Positions 1-10,879 of a stretch of 64,000 nucleotides of DNA are shown one piece after another. The stretch is taken from the NCBI GenBank assembly GCA_032622095.1, contig CP136063.1, positions 180,773,956 to 180,837,955 on the forward strand, given 5' to 3'. This DNA comes from Siphonodentalium dalli. Taxonomy: Eukaryota > Mollusca > Scaphopoda > Gadilida > Siphonodentaliidae. A model generated the notes under the pieces. That model was not told the DNA's origin. It saw only the letters and a program-made list of their open reading frames with translations, and did no database searches. The first letter of the stretch is position 1, and every line of letters starts with the position of its first letter. The position numbers were made by a program, and so were the translations under genes.

Positions 1-590
1 TCAACTGATATTTCAAACTTTCTAAATAGTAAGAAACTTCTAACCTGATTTCAACTGGTAGCCAGGCCTGAGAATTTTGTGCCGGACATTTGCAGAAAGA
101 GGTTCCCAGCAGGTGAATTGCATGACGACAGCCTGCACGGCAGGCTAGCATCATTAAATTCATCCTCTGGGGACCTCATCAGGGTTCCTGCACCTATTTT
201 CATATGAAATTCAAGGGTATTCAAGGAGTGTAGGGGGCCCAAATTTAAGGGTTTTCCAGGAGTGACGGGGTCAAAATTCAAGGATTTTCCAGGAGTTAAT
301 GGATATTTAATGGATTGTGGGAAACACTGTCTAAGAGCTGCTAGCAATGAAAATTAGATGCTCAAAGGCAGTGTTTGTTCTAAAATCCAATCACATGAAC
401 ATGGTATATCTGTTTAATTATACTGACACTCATATTATGTAGTATTTCTGGCAATAAAGTACTTCACACAAAGTCCCAACCAGTGTAAGGCATTTAGTGA
501 GATAAAAAGTGTTGAGAACAATATTTTTATGTATATAAAACTCTAATTAAACATGGTAACATAATGACATTACATTTTTTCAATATGCAG

Positions 591-1265
591 CTACAAGGCA
601 GCATCATCATTTTCCAGGCATTTCTCCAATTCTTTAATTTTGACATCAATGTCTGAGATGAATTCGCGTTTCGCCCTAGCTGCTTTTCTGAGAGCATTTG
701 ATTCCATAATGAGGTCCTTCATTTTTGAGCCACGTGATTTCTCACATAACTCTGCTTTATTGTCTGCTGAAGTAGTCAGAGTCTGAATATCAGCATTAAG
801 CTGTTTACGTTTAACTTTACTTTGCCTCAGTTCGTCTTGTATTCCTTTACGTTTTGCTGCTCTTGAGGAGACAACAGTACTTTTTTTTTTATCCTCAAGA
901 TATATGCGATAACGCTGTCGAGCTGCTGAGGCATATTGAAGCATTTTATTGTTGATTGAAAAGTTGGAAATTCCATCAATATCATTTAGGTAATGACAAA
1001 TTCGCCGCTGTGCTATCAATGATTCAGCATGCAAGTTGTCCACTACTATCTCCTTGTTGATTGAAAACCCACGTTCAACAGTTGCATGTCCATGTGACAA
1101 TGTAAGTATAATTTGAACCACAGACCACATATTTGAATAAGAATGTGAAGGTGCAATTTTCATGACGTCTCTGATGTTGTCATACATGAATGTGTCTAAA
1201 CTTATGCTCTTCAGGGGATCATAGGACATGAATTGTTCCTTGTTATCACCATTGAGTTTTGTCAC
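591..1265 (-). pseudogene. hAT transposase C-terminal dimerisation domain plus coiled coil
   Basis: It contains SNMWSVVQIILTLSHGHATV followed by ERGFSINKEIVVDNLHAESL. The ATVERGFS stretch is the hallmark of the hAT C-terminal dimerisation region. The tail is charged and heptad-like (SRAAKRKGIQDELRQSKVKR, IDVKIKELEKCLE), probably a coiled coil. Confidence 0.75.
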
Positions 1266-1444
1266 ACGATTTGTAAATTCTGTGAACTCATCCTTCGCAG
1301 AATCACCAGAACCTTCATCAGTTTTTTCAAGTCTATAAATTGTCGAACTAATGACTTAAAGTGAAGTTTTGCAGACTCTGGTTTTGATATAATCAAAGTA
1401 GGATTTATACAATCCATATTCCTTGCCAATGAATATTTTACTGG

Positions 1445-1825
1445 TTATTTTAACAATATGTGACGGATAATATCACATAGAATGTTCCGACTAGCTGTTC
1501 GAACTTCCATGACATCTCTTTCAGATACTTTTTCTTTCTGAACAAGATCACGTATGACACCTTCAGCTTTGAAACCAAGGTCGACATTTTTATAGTTCAT
1601 CAGATTGGGTTCCATTTTAATATCCATCAGTTGTTGTAATGATGTTGCTCGACGTAGAACTTCAGGTTTAATAACCTTAGACATAAGCCGCCTTAATATC
1701 TTCTCAATGTGAGTGCATAAGAACGGCATTAAAGGTTTGTCACTTTGAAATATCTCCAGAAACGGAAACAGTGTTGTTGAAACATGTTCGAAAAAAGCAA
1801 TTTGAACAAGAATTGTTTTTGTCAT
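1445..1825 (-). pseudogene. hAT transposase fragment before the dimerisation region
   Basis: An in-order piece of the same broken transposase (EHVSTTLFPFLEIFQSDKPL, EVLRRATSLQQLMDIKMEPN). It ends at a stop near 1445. It lies between the core fragment and the hAT C-terminal dimerisation fragment. Confidence 0.55.
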
Positions 1826-2405
1826 CTATTGCGTTCGATAAGGTCTTGAAGGATTGACTTGTGGGAGTAGTATAAATTCTGCTCTTCTGTACGGCAGCTA
1901 TATATTTAACTATGTCAGGCCATATCTGAAACGCACGATTTGCAACTGATTTGTTTTCGAGCCAACGGTGTCCACAATATTTCAGTGGGAAAATATCACC
2001 TTTTGTTATCGCAATAAAGTCTTCTCTTCGGGCTGGAGAACTCTTAAACAGCCAATGTAATGCCTTCAAAATTTGAGGGACAACAGAACTGCTGAAGCCA
2101 TTTTTGAATGAATTGTGGATTGTATGTAACCCACAGCTACCAATATTTATCAGTCGCGTTTTTTCTGCAAGAGTACTCAATAACAACTCAAACAATTTCC
2201 AGTTAACATTTGGGCCATCCATGGACAACTGAGTTATTTTGTGAAAAGCTTCTATCTTCTCCAGGCGTTTCAACAGCACTGGCAGCAGGTCAACAGCACG
2301 AGCGTGTCCCATGAATTCTGAGTCAAAATATTTTGTCACCACACAGTTTTTTACTTCGTCAAAGTACCGAATATATATGTCCAATTGTTTTATTTTCGGA
2401 TTCAT
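1740..2405 (-). pseudogene. hAT transposase middle fragment
   Basis: This continues the transposase after a frame change. It includes LSMDGPNVNWKLFELLLSTL and INIGSCGLHTIHNSFKNG, where a Cys-x-x-His within the core resembles hAT catalytic-core surroundings, and FPLKYCGHRWLENKSVANRA, a conserved HRW-type motif. It overlaps in coordinates with the next fragment in a different frame, indicating another frameshift. Confidence 0.65.
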
Positions 2406-2988
2406 CGAACATCAGCACTATATTTTTTATCCTATCATCTTTAAGTTTATCAATTGTTTGATGTTCCAAATACGCTCCAATACCAAACACACACAGGTAC
2501 ATAGCTTTGTTCTCACCACAGGTAAATTGTTTCGCAATTTCACTATCTGGAAACATTTTTTGGAAAATTCCCTCTATTGATGTGCAACTGTTATATGAAT
2601 AGTGACTGCCAACAACTTTCATAACCCACAAGATTTCAGCACACAACACATTATTTCCAGATGCCAAAGATATGTTACTGGATCGTTGAGCATGCATATT
2701 TGTTGCAGATTGTTCATTAACTCCAAGAGCTGTATTTTGAGAATTCGACACAGTGTTTGAACTTCCAGTGAAGTGAGTCAGTGGAACGGTGTTGTTGATT
2801 TCTCGGGTTGTCTTTTTGTGTTTTTCGCCGTTGGAATGGGAAACTAAGGCATACTCCCCCATATTGGCAACATCTATTATTTTTAAGCACAGTCGACATC
2901 GGGCCTGGCATGCTTGGCCTTCCACGGACTCTGCCCACTCGAATTTTGTTCGCCACGAAGTTTGGAATCGGCATTTACCACCTGGCAT
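2359..2988 (-). pseudogene. hAT transposase N-terminal fragment with BED-like zinc finger
   Basis: The fragment starts MPGGKCRFQTSWRTKFEWAE and contains CRLCLKI followed by HSNGEKHKK, a CxxC...HxxxxH pattern typical of the DNA-binding BED-type finger of hAT transposases. Further on, IKNIVLMFDESENKT resembles the region carrying the first acidic catalytic residue. The frame shifts near 2360-2405, where the next segment continues in another frame. Confidence 0.7.
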
Positions 2989-3559
2989 ACTTTCATTTTA
3001 ATGCAAGATATTTTTTTATTTCGTGTGGGAATGCACTTGTGACTAATTAGATACATCGAAACAAAAGCTGTTCGGTTCTTACCCAATCACAGAGCCGCAA
3101 ACAAACGGTAATGGAACTCAACCAAAGATTAAAACAAACCGGAAGTCGATCGCCGGTGTTACCAGGAATTACCGTAAATACTCCACAATTTTACCATACT
3201 AGTACGTAATTATTGTTCTGCCAATCGCTGGGTAATTGTTATTCCGCGATCATAACGGACTGCAAATTCAAGGCTTTGCCAACTTTTCAAGGGTGTTTAC
3301 ATGTCTATTATTCATGGGTTTTCAAGGAGTTTGGTGAAATACAAGGGTTTTCAAGGGCCTTGAATATGGATTTTCATATTCAAGGGTGTTCAAGGGTTTT
3401 CAAGGACCCGCGGGAACCCTGCTCATTCTGCTTATGCCTCAAATTATCAAATTAACAATTTTTTAGTTTCTTTAGAAACTTCTTCACAAAGATTCTTTTT
3501 CTATTTTAGTTTTGTTTCTTTTATCCCCAATTTGGCAGATGATACATTGCGTAATTGAG

Positions 3560-3735
3560 GTGCCCAATGGGTGCACATCACAATAACATAGATGGACAGA
3601 CTCTCTGGAATTCTCTACCGGTGATCATCCGCAGCTGTCCTGGGTATGATGAATTCAAAGGTCTTTTGAAAACTCATTTATTCACGGAATATTATTCTGA
3701 ACATTTAGGCGTGGAACTAATGAACCAACTTTCAA
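3560..3735 (+). pseudogene. Non-LTR retrotransposon (LINE) reverse-transcriptase C-terminal remnant
   Basis: The translation reads QTLWNSLPVIIRSCPGYDEF followed by KGLLKTHLF. The pattern LWNSLP-x(2)-IR-x(n)-F-K-x(2)-LKTHLF is the very common C-terminal tail of LINE ORF2 proteins. Nothing of the catalytic domain remains. It directly follows the core of a family A hairpin repeat. Confidence 0.55.
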
Positions 3736-3914
3736 TGCGGTCTACATAATTATTGCATGTCTGAACAGTAAATTTTGGAATTTGTTTATTTATTTTAATG
3801 CTGTTAAACGCCTTGAAACCTCGGTGATATGTATGCTATACAAGAAATGTGTGATATGATAATATTCATCATCTGGGAACATAAATCTGAGTCTGGGTCT
3901 CCCATAGCAGATAT

Positions 3915-4020
3915 CGCCATGCAGAATGAGGTCCCAAGAGGATGAATTTGGTGATGCTAGCTCACTGTGTGGGGTAGTGTCACTAAATTCACCCTCTGGG
4001 GACCTCATTCTGCAAATGCC
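3915..4020. repeat. Family A hairpin (about 96 bp, imperfect palindrome)
   Basis: The left arm GCAGAATGAGGTCCCAAGAG and the right arm CTCTGGGGACCTCATTCTGC are complementary, and the centre holds GATGCTAGC / GTAGTGTC. It is the same palindrome as at 35.4-36.2, 40.5, 51.5 and 53.9-55.0 kb. Confidence 0.75.
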
Positions 4021-4379
4021 TGTCACCATATTCTTAGGCCTGCTGGTAGCCATCAAATCTAAAATTTTGATCGAAAGTAGGAAAAGGAAGATATCTACAC
4101 ATGGTTGGAAACTATCGAAACAATTTAAACCTATTTTCAGTGTGAAATTTCCATCTGCTGACAATTCAGTGAGATAACCCCAAAGCCCAGTCACCTTGTC
4201 TATGGATGCAGTCTTACCTGTTATCAAATTGAAAGACTTTGGATTAAGAATGGCTGGACAAATGAGCCGCAGGAATATAAATCCGCTGGAAGAAATTAAT
4301 TCGTAAAATTAGATATGACAAGACTATAAATTCTATTCCCAAAAGAAGAAGAGTTATCACTCATTAGTTTAAACATAAT

Positions 4380-4560
4380 ATCTCCAATACAGTTACAAAA
4401 GCATACATTGGAATGGTCTATTATTCATTTGGAGATTGGAGGAGTGTTTTGATAGGTGCAGAAGACACAGAACTCCTAATCAATCATTGGTGAGAATGTT
4501 CAGATAGTATGTTGAACAAAAACAACTGTATGTTGTTTCTTTAACTTATTATCTGATCAT
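4380..4560. repeat. Diverged partial type C MITE
   Basis: It contains GGAATGGTCTATTATTCATT, GGTGAGAATGTTCAGATAGT and TATTATCTGATCATTTCC, all pieces of the type C MITE interior. Terminal TTAA boundaries are not clear here. Confidence 0.45.
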
Positions 4561-4732
4561 TTCCAAAGTGAAATACCCATCAGCATGTATCTAGTCAAAC
4601 CCACATGGTGGTTTGCGCTCCAAAATACACCTTTTAATATTCACTTTTGAATTTTTCCAGGTATCAAAATAGGTCAGTAAATACTGAACTACCTTTTTAT
4701 AAGCATTATATATCCCAGAAACATGCATTGAA

Positions 4733-5850
4733 GTCTTAAATGAAAGTGTCATTGACACTCTAGCTCAACTTGGAGAGGGGGATAATGTCATACATTACAG
4801 TCAATGGTGGGATAAGGAATACGGAATAGCAGAGGTCAACATGAAGAGCCATATGAAGTTTGAGATCAATTGGATGAAAAATGCTGGCTGTTCATGTGGG
4901 ATGTGCTGAAGTATTTAGTCATGTAAAGAGTAAAATCCAATATGGATGCTGTCAGACATGTTTTTCATCGAATATCATTCAAATTTGATAGCCTCCATCT
5001 AGAAGTGATCCAGATATGCCTGTAAATTTTCAAAACATTTCTCAAATAAATGTGGGCTGAATATTGTTCCAATGGATTCAAATTTGAAATCCAAGATGGA
5101 CACTGGAGGTCATGTTTTGTTTTTGGAAAAAATTCATGACTCCCATCTAGTGGTCACCTCGAAGATCTAAATGATAGGATGATAGGATGAGAGATGTGGT
5201 CGGTAGGGTGTGCCAAACGATTTAGTCATGCAAAGAGTAAAATCCAAGATGGTTGCCAGCATCCATGTTTTGCAGGATGTGCCGATGGATTCATATTTAA
5301 AATCCAAGACGGCGACCATGTTTTTCAACGAATTTCGGTAAAAATTGATGGCTCCCATCTAGAGGTCACCCCAAATATCCAAATGTAGTTTGTTGACGAT
5401 TGGATGAGTGATGTGGCCTCCAGGGTGTGCAGAAGGATTTAATCAAGCAAAGAGTAAAATCCAAGATGGCCACTGGCAGCCATTTTTTTTCAAACAAATT
5501 TGGAAAAATTTGATTGATCCCATCTAGTGTTCACCACAATGATCCATGTGAAGTTTGGTGATGATTCCAGCGCCAATGTTTTTCATCGAAAATAGTTCAA
5601 AATCGATAGATTTTTCCAATAAATGTGGGCTGCAGGGTGTGCCAATGGATTTAAATTTGAAATCCAAGATAGCTGCTGGTGGCCATGTTTTTCAACAGAT
5701 TTCTGAAAACATTTATGGCTCCCATTTAGAGTTCACCCCAAACATCCATATGAATTTTTGTGACAATCGGATGATAGATGTGAACTGTAGGGTTGCTCGA
5801 GGAAATTGTTGATGCACTCACACACAAAAGACGGACGCCAACCCATGGCA
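4733..5850. repeat. Tandem-core repeat array of the 'CAAGATGG...GGCCATG' type
   Basis: It begins with AAAGTGTCATTGACACTC, TAGCTCAACTTGG, the same start as the arrays at 49727 and 61676. It then repeats units of about 170-300 bp containing GATTTAGTCATGCAAAGAG, AAAATCCAAGATGG, CCATGTTTTTC and TCCCATCTAGA. Short open frames across it are by-products of the repeats. Confidence 0.7.
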
Positions 5851-5859
5851 ATTGCTCAA

Positions 5860-6530
5860 ACTTGCCTGTGTCAAGTTGAGTTAAAAATACAACTTCAAAC
5901 ACAAAGATCGGGTCCCGATCAAATATTGCGTCAATTATATTCATTGCAATTCTGGAATCAGAAATGGAAAAACGTGCGACGTCTGGAAAAGGTATATAGA
6001 GTTATCTTAACATGAAACAATTTTAAAACTTCACGCACTGCTTTCTCAAAATTATGTAAGACTCTAAATGTTTCAGAGCAAAGACAGCTGTACATCTTCT
6101 TTCCATGGTTTAAATGTGCACAAATTTGAATCGACACAAACAAAACGATTTTAATTTTATAAAAAAATATAAGAAACAAAACACTTATTTTCAGTGCTAT
6201 ATCGATGAATTAGTTCAAAAATCTTCCATGTATGTTTTGAGATACCTCTTATGAATTTATGTATACATAATTTTGGGGTTCGAATGAGCCATGTCCATTT
6301 AATATTAGACAATGAGCACTATCCTCAAACTAACCACATTTTATGTCATATTGCTGTATGGAAAGTTGAATTGTATTATAAATCTCACCTGACGACACGA
6401 GTCCTAACACTGTCATCTTCAGGCCATTTGGCGCCAACACGCTTTTGTAAACAATTACATATATATCGTAGAACTCTGAAATAGTTAAGCAGAAATAAGA
6501 CTTAAAAAGTATTTTGGAAATGTTAGTCTT
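5860..6530. other. No gene recognised
   Basis: AT-rich sequence without a supportable open frame, RNA gene or clear repeat boundary. It is most likely part of the long RASA1 intron. Confidence 0.4.
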
Positions 6531-6533
6531 TAC

Positions 6534-7737
6534 AAACAAGAGATGGACTGTCGTCCGGTGCATACCCCCTCATGGCATACCGCCTAGTGTGGGCACATCT
6601 ATAACTTATGATGGCTATACTCAGACATATGGACCCAGAAATCAGCATTTTCATATAAACAAAGATGAATAACTATAGAACAAAAAACCAAAACAAACAT
6701 TTGAATGTGCCATTAACTGTCCTCATAGTGGTGAACATCCATACAAAATTTCATTGAGATCCGAGTATTACTGTTCAAGTTATGAGCTGAACAGACATCG
6801 GATGGATCAAACAGCCAACATTTCCAGATAAACAAAGATGAATTACTCTAGAATGGAAAAGCAGAACAGAACAATGGAACCCCCTATTGAATGTCATCAT
6901 AGCAGTGAACATCTATACCAAATTCCATTGAGATCCCAGCACAACTGTTGAAGTTACGACATGAAGACACCAGACGGACCAAAAAGCCAACATTTATTTC
7001 CAGATGAACAAAGATGAGTAACTCTAGAATGGAAAAGCGGAACAAAACGATGGAACCCTCTTTTTTATGTCCTCATAGTAGTGAACATCCATACCAAATC
7101 CCATTGAGATCCCAGTACAACTGTCGAAGTTACAATATGAACAGACACCAGACGAACCAAAAAGCCAACATTTCCAGATGAACAAAGATGTATAACTCTA
7201 GAATGGAAAATCCGAACAAAACGATGGAACCCTCTATTGAATGCCCTCATAGTAGTGAACATCCATACAAAATTTCATTGAGATCCGAGCACTACTGTTC
7301 AGGTTATGACATGAACACATTTCAAGATAAACAAAGATGAATAACTCTAGAATGGAAAATCTGAACAAAACGATGGAACCCTCTATTTAATGTCCTCATA
7401 GTTGTGAACATCCACACCAAATTTGGTTGAGATCCCAGCACAGCTGTTGAAGTTACGACATGAACAGACACCAGATGTACCAAAAAGCCACTATTTCCAG
7501 ATAAACAAAGATGAATAACTCTAGAATGGAAAATCCAAACAAAACGATGGAACCCTCTATTAAATGTCCTCATAATAGTGAACATCCATACCTAATTTCA
7601 TTGAGATCCGAGCACTACTGTTCAAGTTATGACACGAACAGACATCGGACGGACGTACGGACGGACGGACGGACGGACGGACGGACGGACAGGTGCAAAA
7701 CAGTATACCCCCCTTTTTTTTTAAAAAGGGGGTATAA
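6534..7737. mobile_element. Pearl/HINE-like element, copy 1
   Basis: It starts AACAAGAGATGGACTGTCGT and contains about six or more tandem units (roughly 120-150 bp) with GATGAATAACTCTAGAATGG, AAAACGATGGAACCC and TTTCATTGAGATCCGAG. A (GGAC)n tract follows at 7651-7690. It ends in a hairpin of TATACCCCCC and a T-run facing an A-run and GGGGGTATA. Tandem cores plus an ACGG-type microsatellite plus a terminal hairpin is the architecture described for bivalve pearl/HINE elements. The repetitive minus-strand frames (FHRFVRIFHSRVIHLCLS) are by-products. Confidence 0.7.
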
Positions 7738-8109
7738 TTATAATCTCTTATCCTTGACATGAGCAATCTATCTATATAAAAATCCAAGTCTCTGTGTGTT
7801 TGTCTGTATTTTTGTTTGTCTAAAAATATATCACCCTCATGTCCGATTCCACAAAATTTTGACCATGTCATACGGCACATCTTAGAATAAGACATGCAAA
7901 ATTTCAGGCCAATCGATACAAGATGACCTGAGATATAGTGTATTTCTAAAAGATTATCAAGCCATTATTTTCACTGACATAATGAGTTTGTCACAAGACG
8001 AATGGTTATCAGTGGTGCAGTGGTGATGACATTTTTCCGCATACTGAATGAAATTCAAGGCCAATTCGCAAAAATAAAATGACCCTTTAGGTCATGAAAA
8101 ATAAATATG

Positions 8110-8570
8110 TTTTCTTAACAAAATATGTATCTCCTAATAAGTAACTTGGACACTGAACTATTGGTTATACTTCATGCTTCGCACATCGTAGATGAGTTCA
8201 AGAAAATAATCGGGCCGTGATTTCCTTGCTAAACCTGTTAAGGTAATGAAATTTTATGGAATACCTACGATACGTTTTTGCAAACTTGTCAAACAGAAGT
8301 GAGTCAGTGATAGCCACTTCAAGTGGCTATCAATGACCATGTGACAGTCATGTCTATAAAATCCCAAGTCATGGTGAGTTCGCCCTCTCTTTCTTCCTCT
8401 TTTGTGTTTGCATTTGACCGAGTGATCGGGACGGAATTTTGGTTCCAACTGGGATGGCCCAATAAGTTCAGTGTCCAAGATACTTATTAGGCAATTCATA
8501 TTTTGTTAAGAAAATATATAGAAAATCTCCGTCAAAGTTATCTTGGACACTGAACTATTGTTTATGATTA
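8110..8570. repeat. Foldback repeat with ACTTGGACACTGAACTATT motif
   Basis: Around 8126-8166 it has TATCTCCTAATAAGTAACTT then GGACACTGAACTATTGG. The inverted form AGTTCAGTGTCCAAGATACT lies near 8467, and another direct copy (TTATCTTGGACACTGAACTA) near 8540. The arrangement parallels 23206-23570 and 27600-27830, where the core reads TTGCCCACTGAAC. Confidence 0.6.
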
Positions 8571-8632
8571 GAATTCTTGAATAGGTGGATGCCACGAGGC
8601 TAAGCCTGTGAAACCACCTGCTGAGCTGCAAC

Positions 8633-8803
8633 TACAGTAATGCCCTAAATAATCGACTCCTTAACCACAGCATAATTATGGGTAATTTTTCAGAATGAGA
8701 GCTTTCCGATGAATGGCAACAAGCCATATTTCCGACTAAATCCTGAAAAATTACCCATAATTCTGCTGTGGTTAAGGAGTCGATTATTTAGGGCATTACT
8801 GTA
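8633..8803. repeat. TACAGTA foldback MITE (family D), complete
   Basis: The arms are CAGTAATGCCCTAAATAATC and its complement ending GGGCATTACTG, flanked by TA on both sides. Almost the whole element is one palindrome. TA flanks and CAGT ends suggest a Tc1/mariner-type non-autonomous element. Confidence 0.75.
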
Positions 8804-8849
8804 GAGGTCCCAAATGGAAAAGGTTGTCAACCTGTAACTCAAAGTCTCA

Positions 8850-10000
8850 TAGGTAGAACTGTGTTGGTGATTTTTTAGAATAAATCAAAAAAATCAATTT
8901 ATTTGATTTAAATCAGATTTATTTGATTTAAATCGATTTTTTTGCTAATTGTTATGAAAATAATCAATTGTGCAATGTCTTGGATAAATGAAGGTTCTAA
9001 CAGGTGTTGCTTATTATATCCAAGGCTGGATTAATCAAAATTCTATTATTATTTATTATTTTTTGTATAACTACATGTATGAAGCACAAATATCATGGCA
9101 GTACAGATATAGCAACCATGTACTTTAATTGTGCATACACTAGGTCCATGTGAGTTCCAATGTTGTGATATCTCGATAGGTAGACCTGTGCTTAAAGATT
9201 TACTACTAAATTTAGTAAATTTTAGCTGAGAACTGAATATATTTTCAATCACCTTTGCTCCTCTGTGACTTGAGGACATACATGTAATCACACCATATAC
9301 ATGTATCAAGTATGGACATTAGACAACTAGAGTAGTTTAAATGGCAGAGTATATGGTAGAATAACTCGGTTGGCATTTACATGTATGGCAATCAGAAAAG
9401 GAAAGGAAATTTAATAGTGTAATGAGGAGTGCTGAATCTGATTGTAGTTACAAATAAGCGGAACAGGCCGTTGCTGGAGCAGTAATCATGGTACCATGCA
9501 GTATGCCTGTTTCTATAGGGTTGACAATTACTGCACATTTTCATATCTATTATCCAATTTTGTATATTGTTTAAAGTGAAGTGAAACACTCCGGTAGGGT
9601 GATCAAATAGAAATGGAGAATACCTTGCTCAAAGTTGTTATTTTTACAACCATATTATATCCAAATGTACAACACAGACCGTCATTCTTATATATTAATT
9701 AAATGCAGTGACCCTTGATGTCAAAATCATTTTCGTTAGTTTATCACCAATAGTTGCGTCCCGAATTGAGAAGTAAATATTTACAATTGAGCGTACTTTG
9801 GACGATGTTTTCTATGGAGTGGTTTGGTCTATTTGCTTGAGATTTTTGGCGATGTTAGCAGAATGCTACATTCCTCCAGTTGGCATAGCGCCTGAATACT
9901 AACTGATCAGTTTCACCCACACGAACAAGTCCATAATATGTCTTTAATCATAATCATGTTATAGTTAACAAAAAACCTTGTTAGATATTGCAAGTTCTTG
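8850..10000. other. No gene recognised
   Basis: AT-rich intronic-looking sequence with a simple AAATC-rich stretch near 8880-8945 (TTTATTTGATTTAAATC repeats). No supportable coding region. Confidence 0.4.
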
Positions 10001-10019
10001 ACATTATGCAATCATTTAA

Positions 10020-10870
10020 ATCAGCCAACCCTGCACTGCAAAGGTGGAACCTTGGTCCCAAGCGGCAACAGCTAAGATAGCTAAGAGCAACTGAGCCCCT
10101 GAAAGACCATGAAGGGGAAACAGCTCTTACTTCATGTGCCCAAATGATTTGAGGCACTCTCGGATGGGGAGGGCACACTTGGACCAGCATCGAACCCAGC
10201 ATCAAGTCAAGAGGATACAGTGGCAACAGGTCCTCATCTCCTTGGGGCACCCTCTGTCGAGGAGATATAGAAGGAGGGCAAGAATCTCACGTAGGTCGCC
10301 TGGTTCTACAAGGAAAAAAATTCAGGTGCCTGGAGTCTGTGAAGGTTCTGGCCGAGGGGCCGAAGGCCATGAACCATAAGGCCAAGTCCATAGGTGTAGG
10401 GAAGAACACAGATGGATAACAGGGATACTTACTCACCCCAAAACCTGGAGGGACTACTTTGGAAAAGACCCAAACAGAGGACAGATCAAAGACCATGCAG
10501 TAAATGAGGCGGTGGGAGGTGACACATGAAACTGCGAAGGCAGACAATGTCAAGAGTATGGGGGCTGCCCAGCTACAGGTAACGATGCGGTAGCCAATGC
10601 AAGAATCTGGCGTATGCAGCAACTGAACAGCCCCGCCACCCTGGGAACAGATCCTGAATGGGAGAGGAACACACACCTTCCATCAGTGCCCTTCTCTGCG
10701 GAGGATGCGACTATAATAGAGGAGGCATGCCGACTCCCCAGCTCCAAGCCAGCTGGCCAGACGGAGGTGGCAGAAGAAAGTGCCAGGTCAGAGAAAAAAA
10801 GTGGAGGCTTCTTCCATCGTTTTGGTCACCAGAAGCAGGGTTTCCGCCAGGGGGCAATTAATGAGTCCGT
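10020..10870 (-). pseudogene. Decayed DIRS-like retrotransposon fragment (tyrosine recombinase C-terminus)
   Basis: On the minus strand, AHEVRAVSPSWSFRGSVALS followed by YLSCCRLGPRFHLCSAGLAD closely resembles the end of DIRS-family tyrosine recombinases (AHEVRA-x-A-S-W-A-F ... F-x-x-F-Y-L-x-D). Upstream fragments in other frames (CIGYRIV; LSSVWVFSKVVPPGF) may be its preceding part. Stops and frame changes are frequent. Base composition is more GC-rich than the flanks. Confidence 0.5.
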
Positions 10871-10879
10871 ATTGGGAAA

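Larger units (their letters stand above)
180..3421 (-). mobile_element. Decayed hAT-superfamily DNA transposon
   Basis: It is bounded by terminal inverted repeats, CAGGGTTCCTGC at the left and GCGGGAACCCTG at the right. Subterminal repeats at both ends share motifs such as TTCAAGGG and TTTTCAAGG. The element interrupts a hairpin repeat whose consensus reads GACCTCATTCTGC: the left flank ends in CTCAT and the right flank starts with CTCAT. That gives a 5-bp target duplication, as in hAT5-type elements (typical hATs duplicate 8 bp). The minus-strand coding fragments inside are broken by frame changes. Confidence 0.8.
105..3432. repeat. Hairpin repeat (family A) split by the hAT insertion
   Basis: The left arm and loop lie at about 105-179 (AGGTGAATTGCATGACGACA through CATCCTCTGGGGACCTCAT). 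The remaining CTCATTCTGCTTATGCCTC is at 3422-3440. It matches the roughly 96-bp imperfect palindromes elsewhere in the window, which fixes the insertion order: hairpin first, hAT later. Confidence 0.7.

Noticed and set aside
7065-7895. Repeated minus-strand frames with FHRFVRIFHSRVIHLCLS
   Set aside because: They are translations of the tandem core units of the pearl-like element. The same peptide recurs at 16143-16406 because the DNA repeats, not because a protein is conserved.
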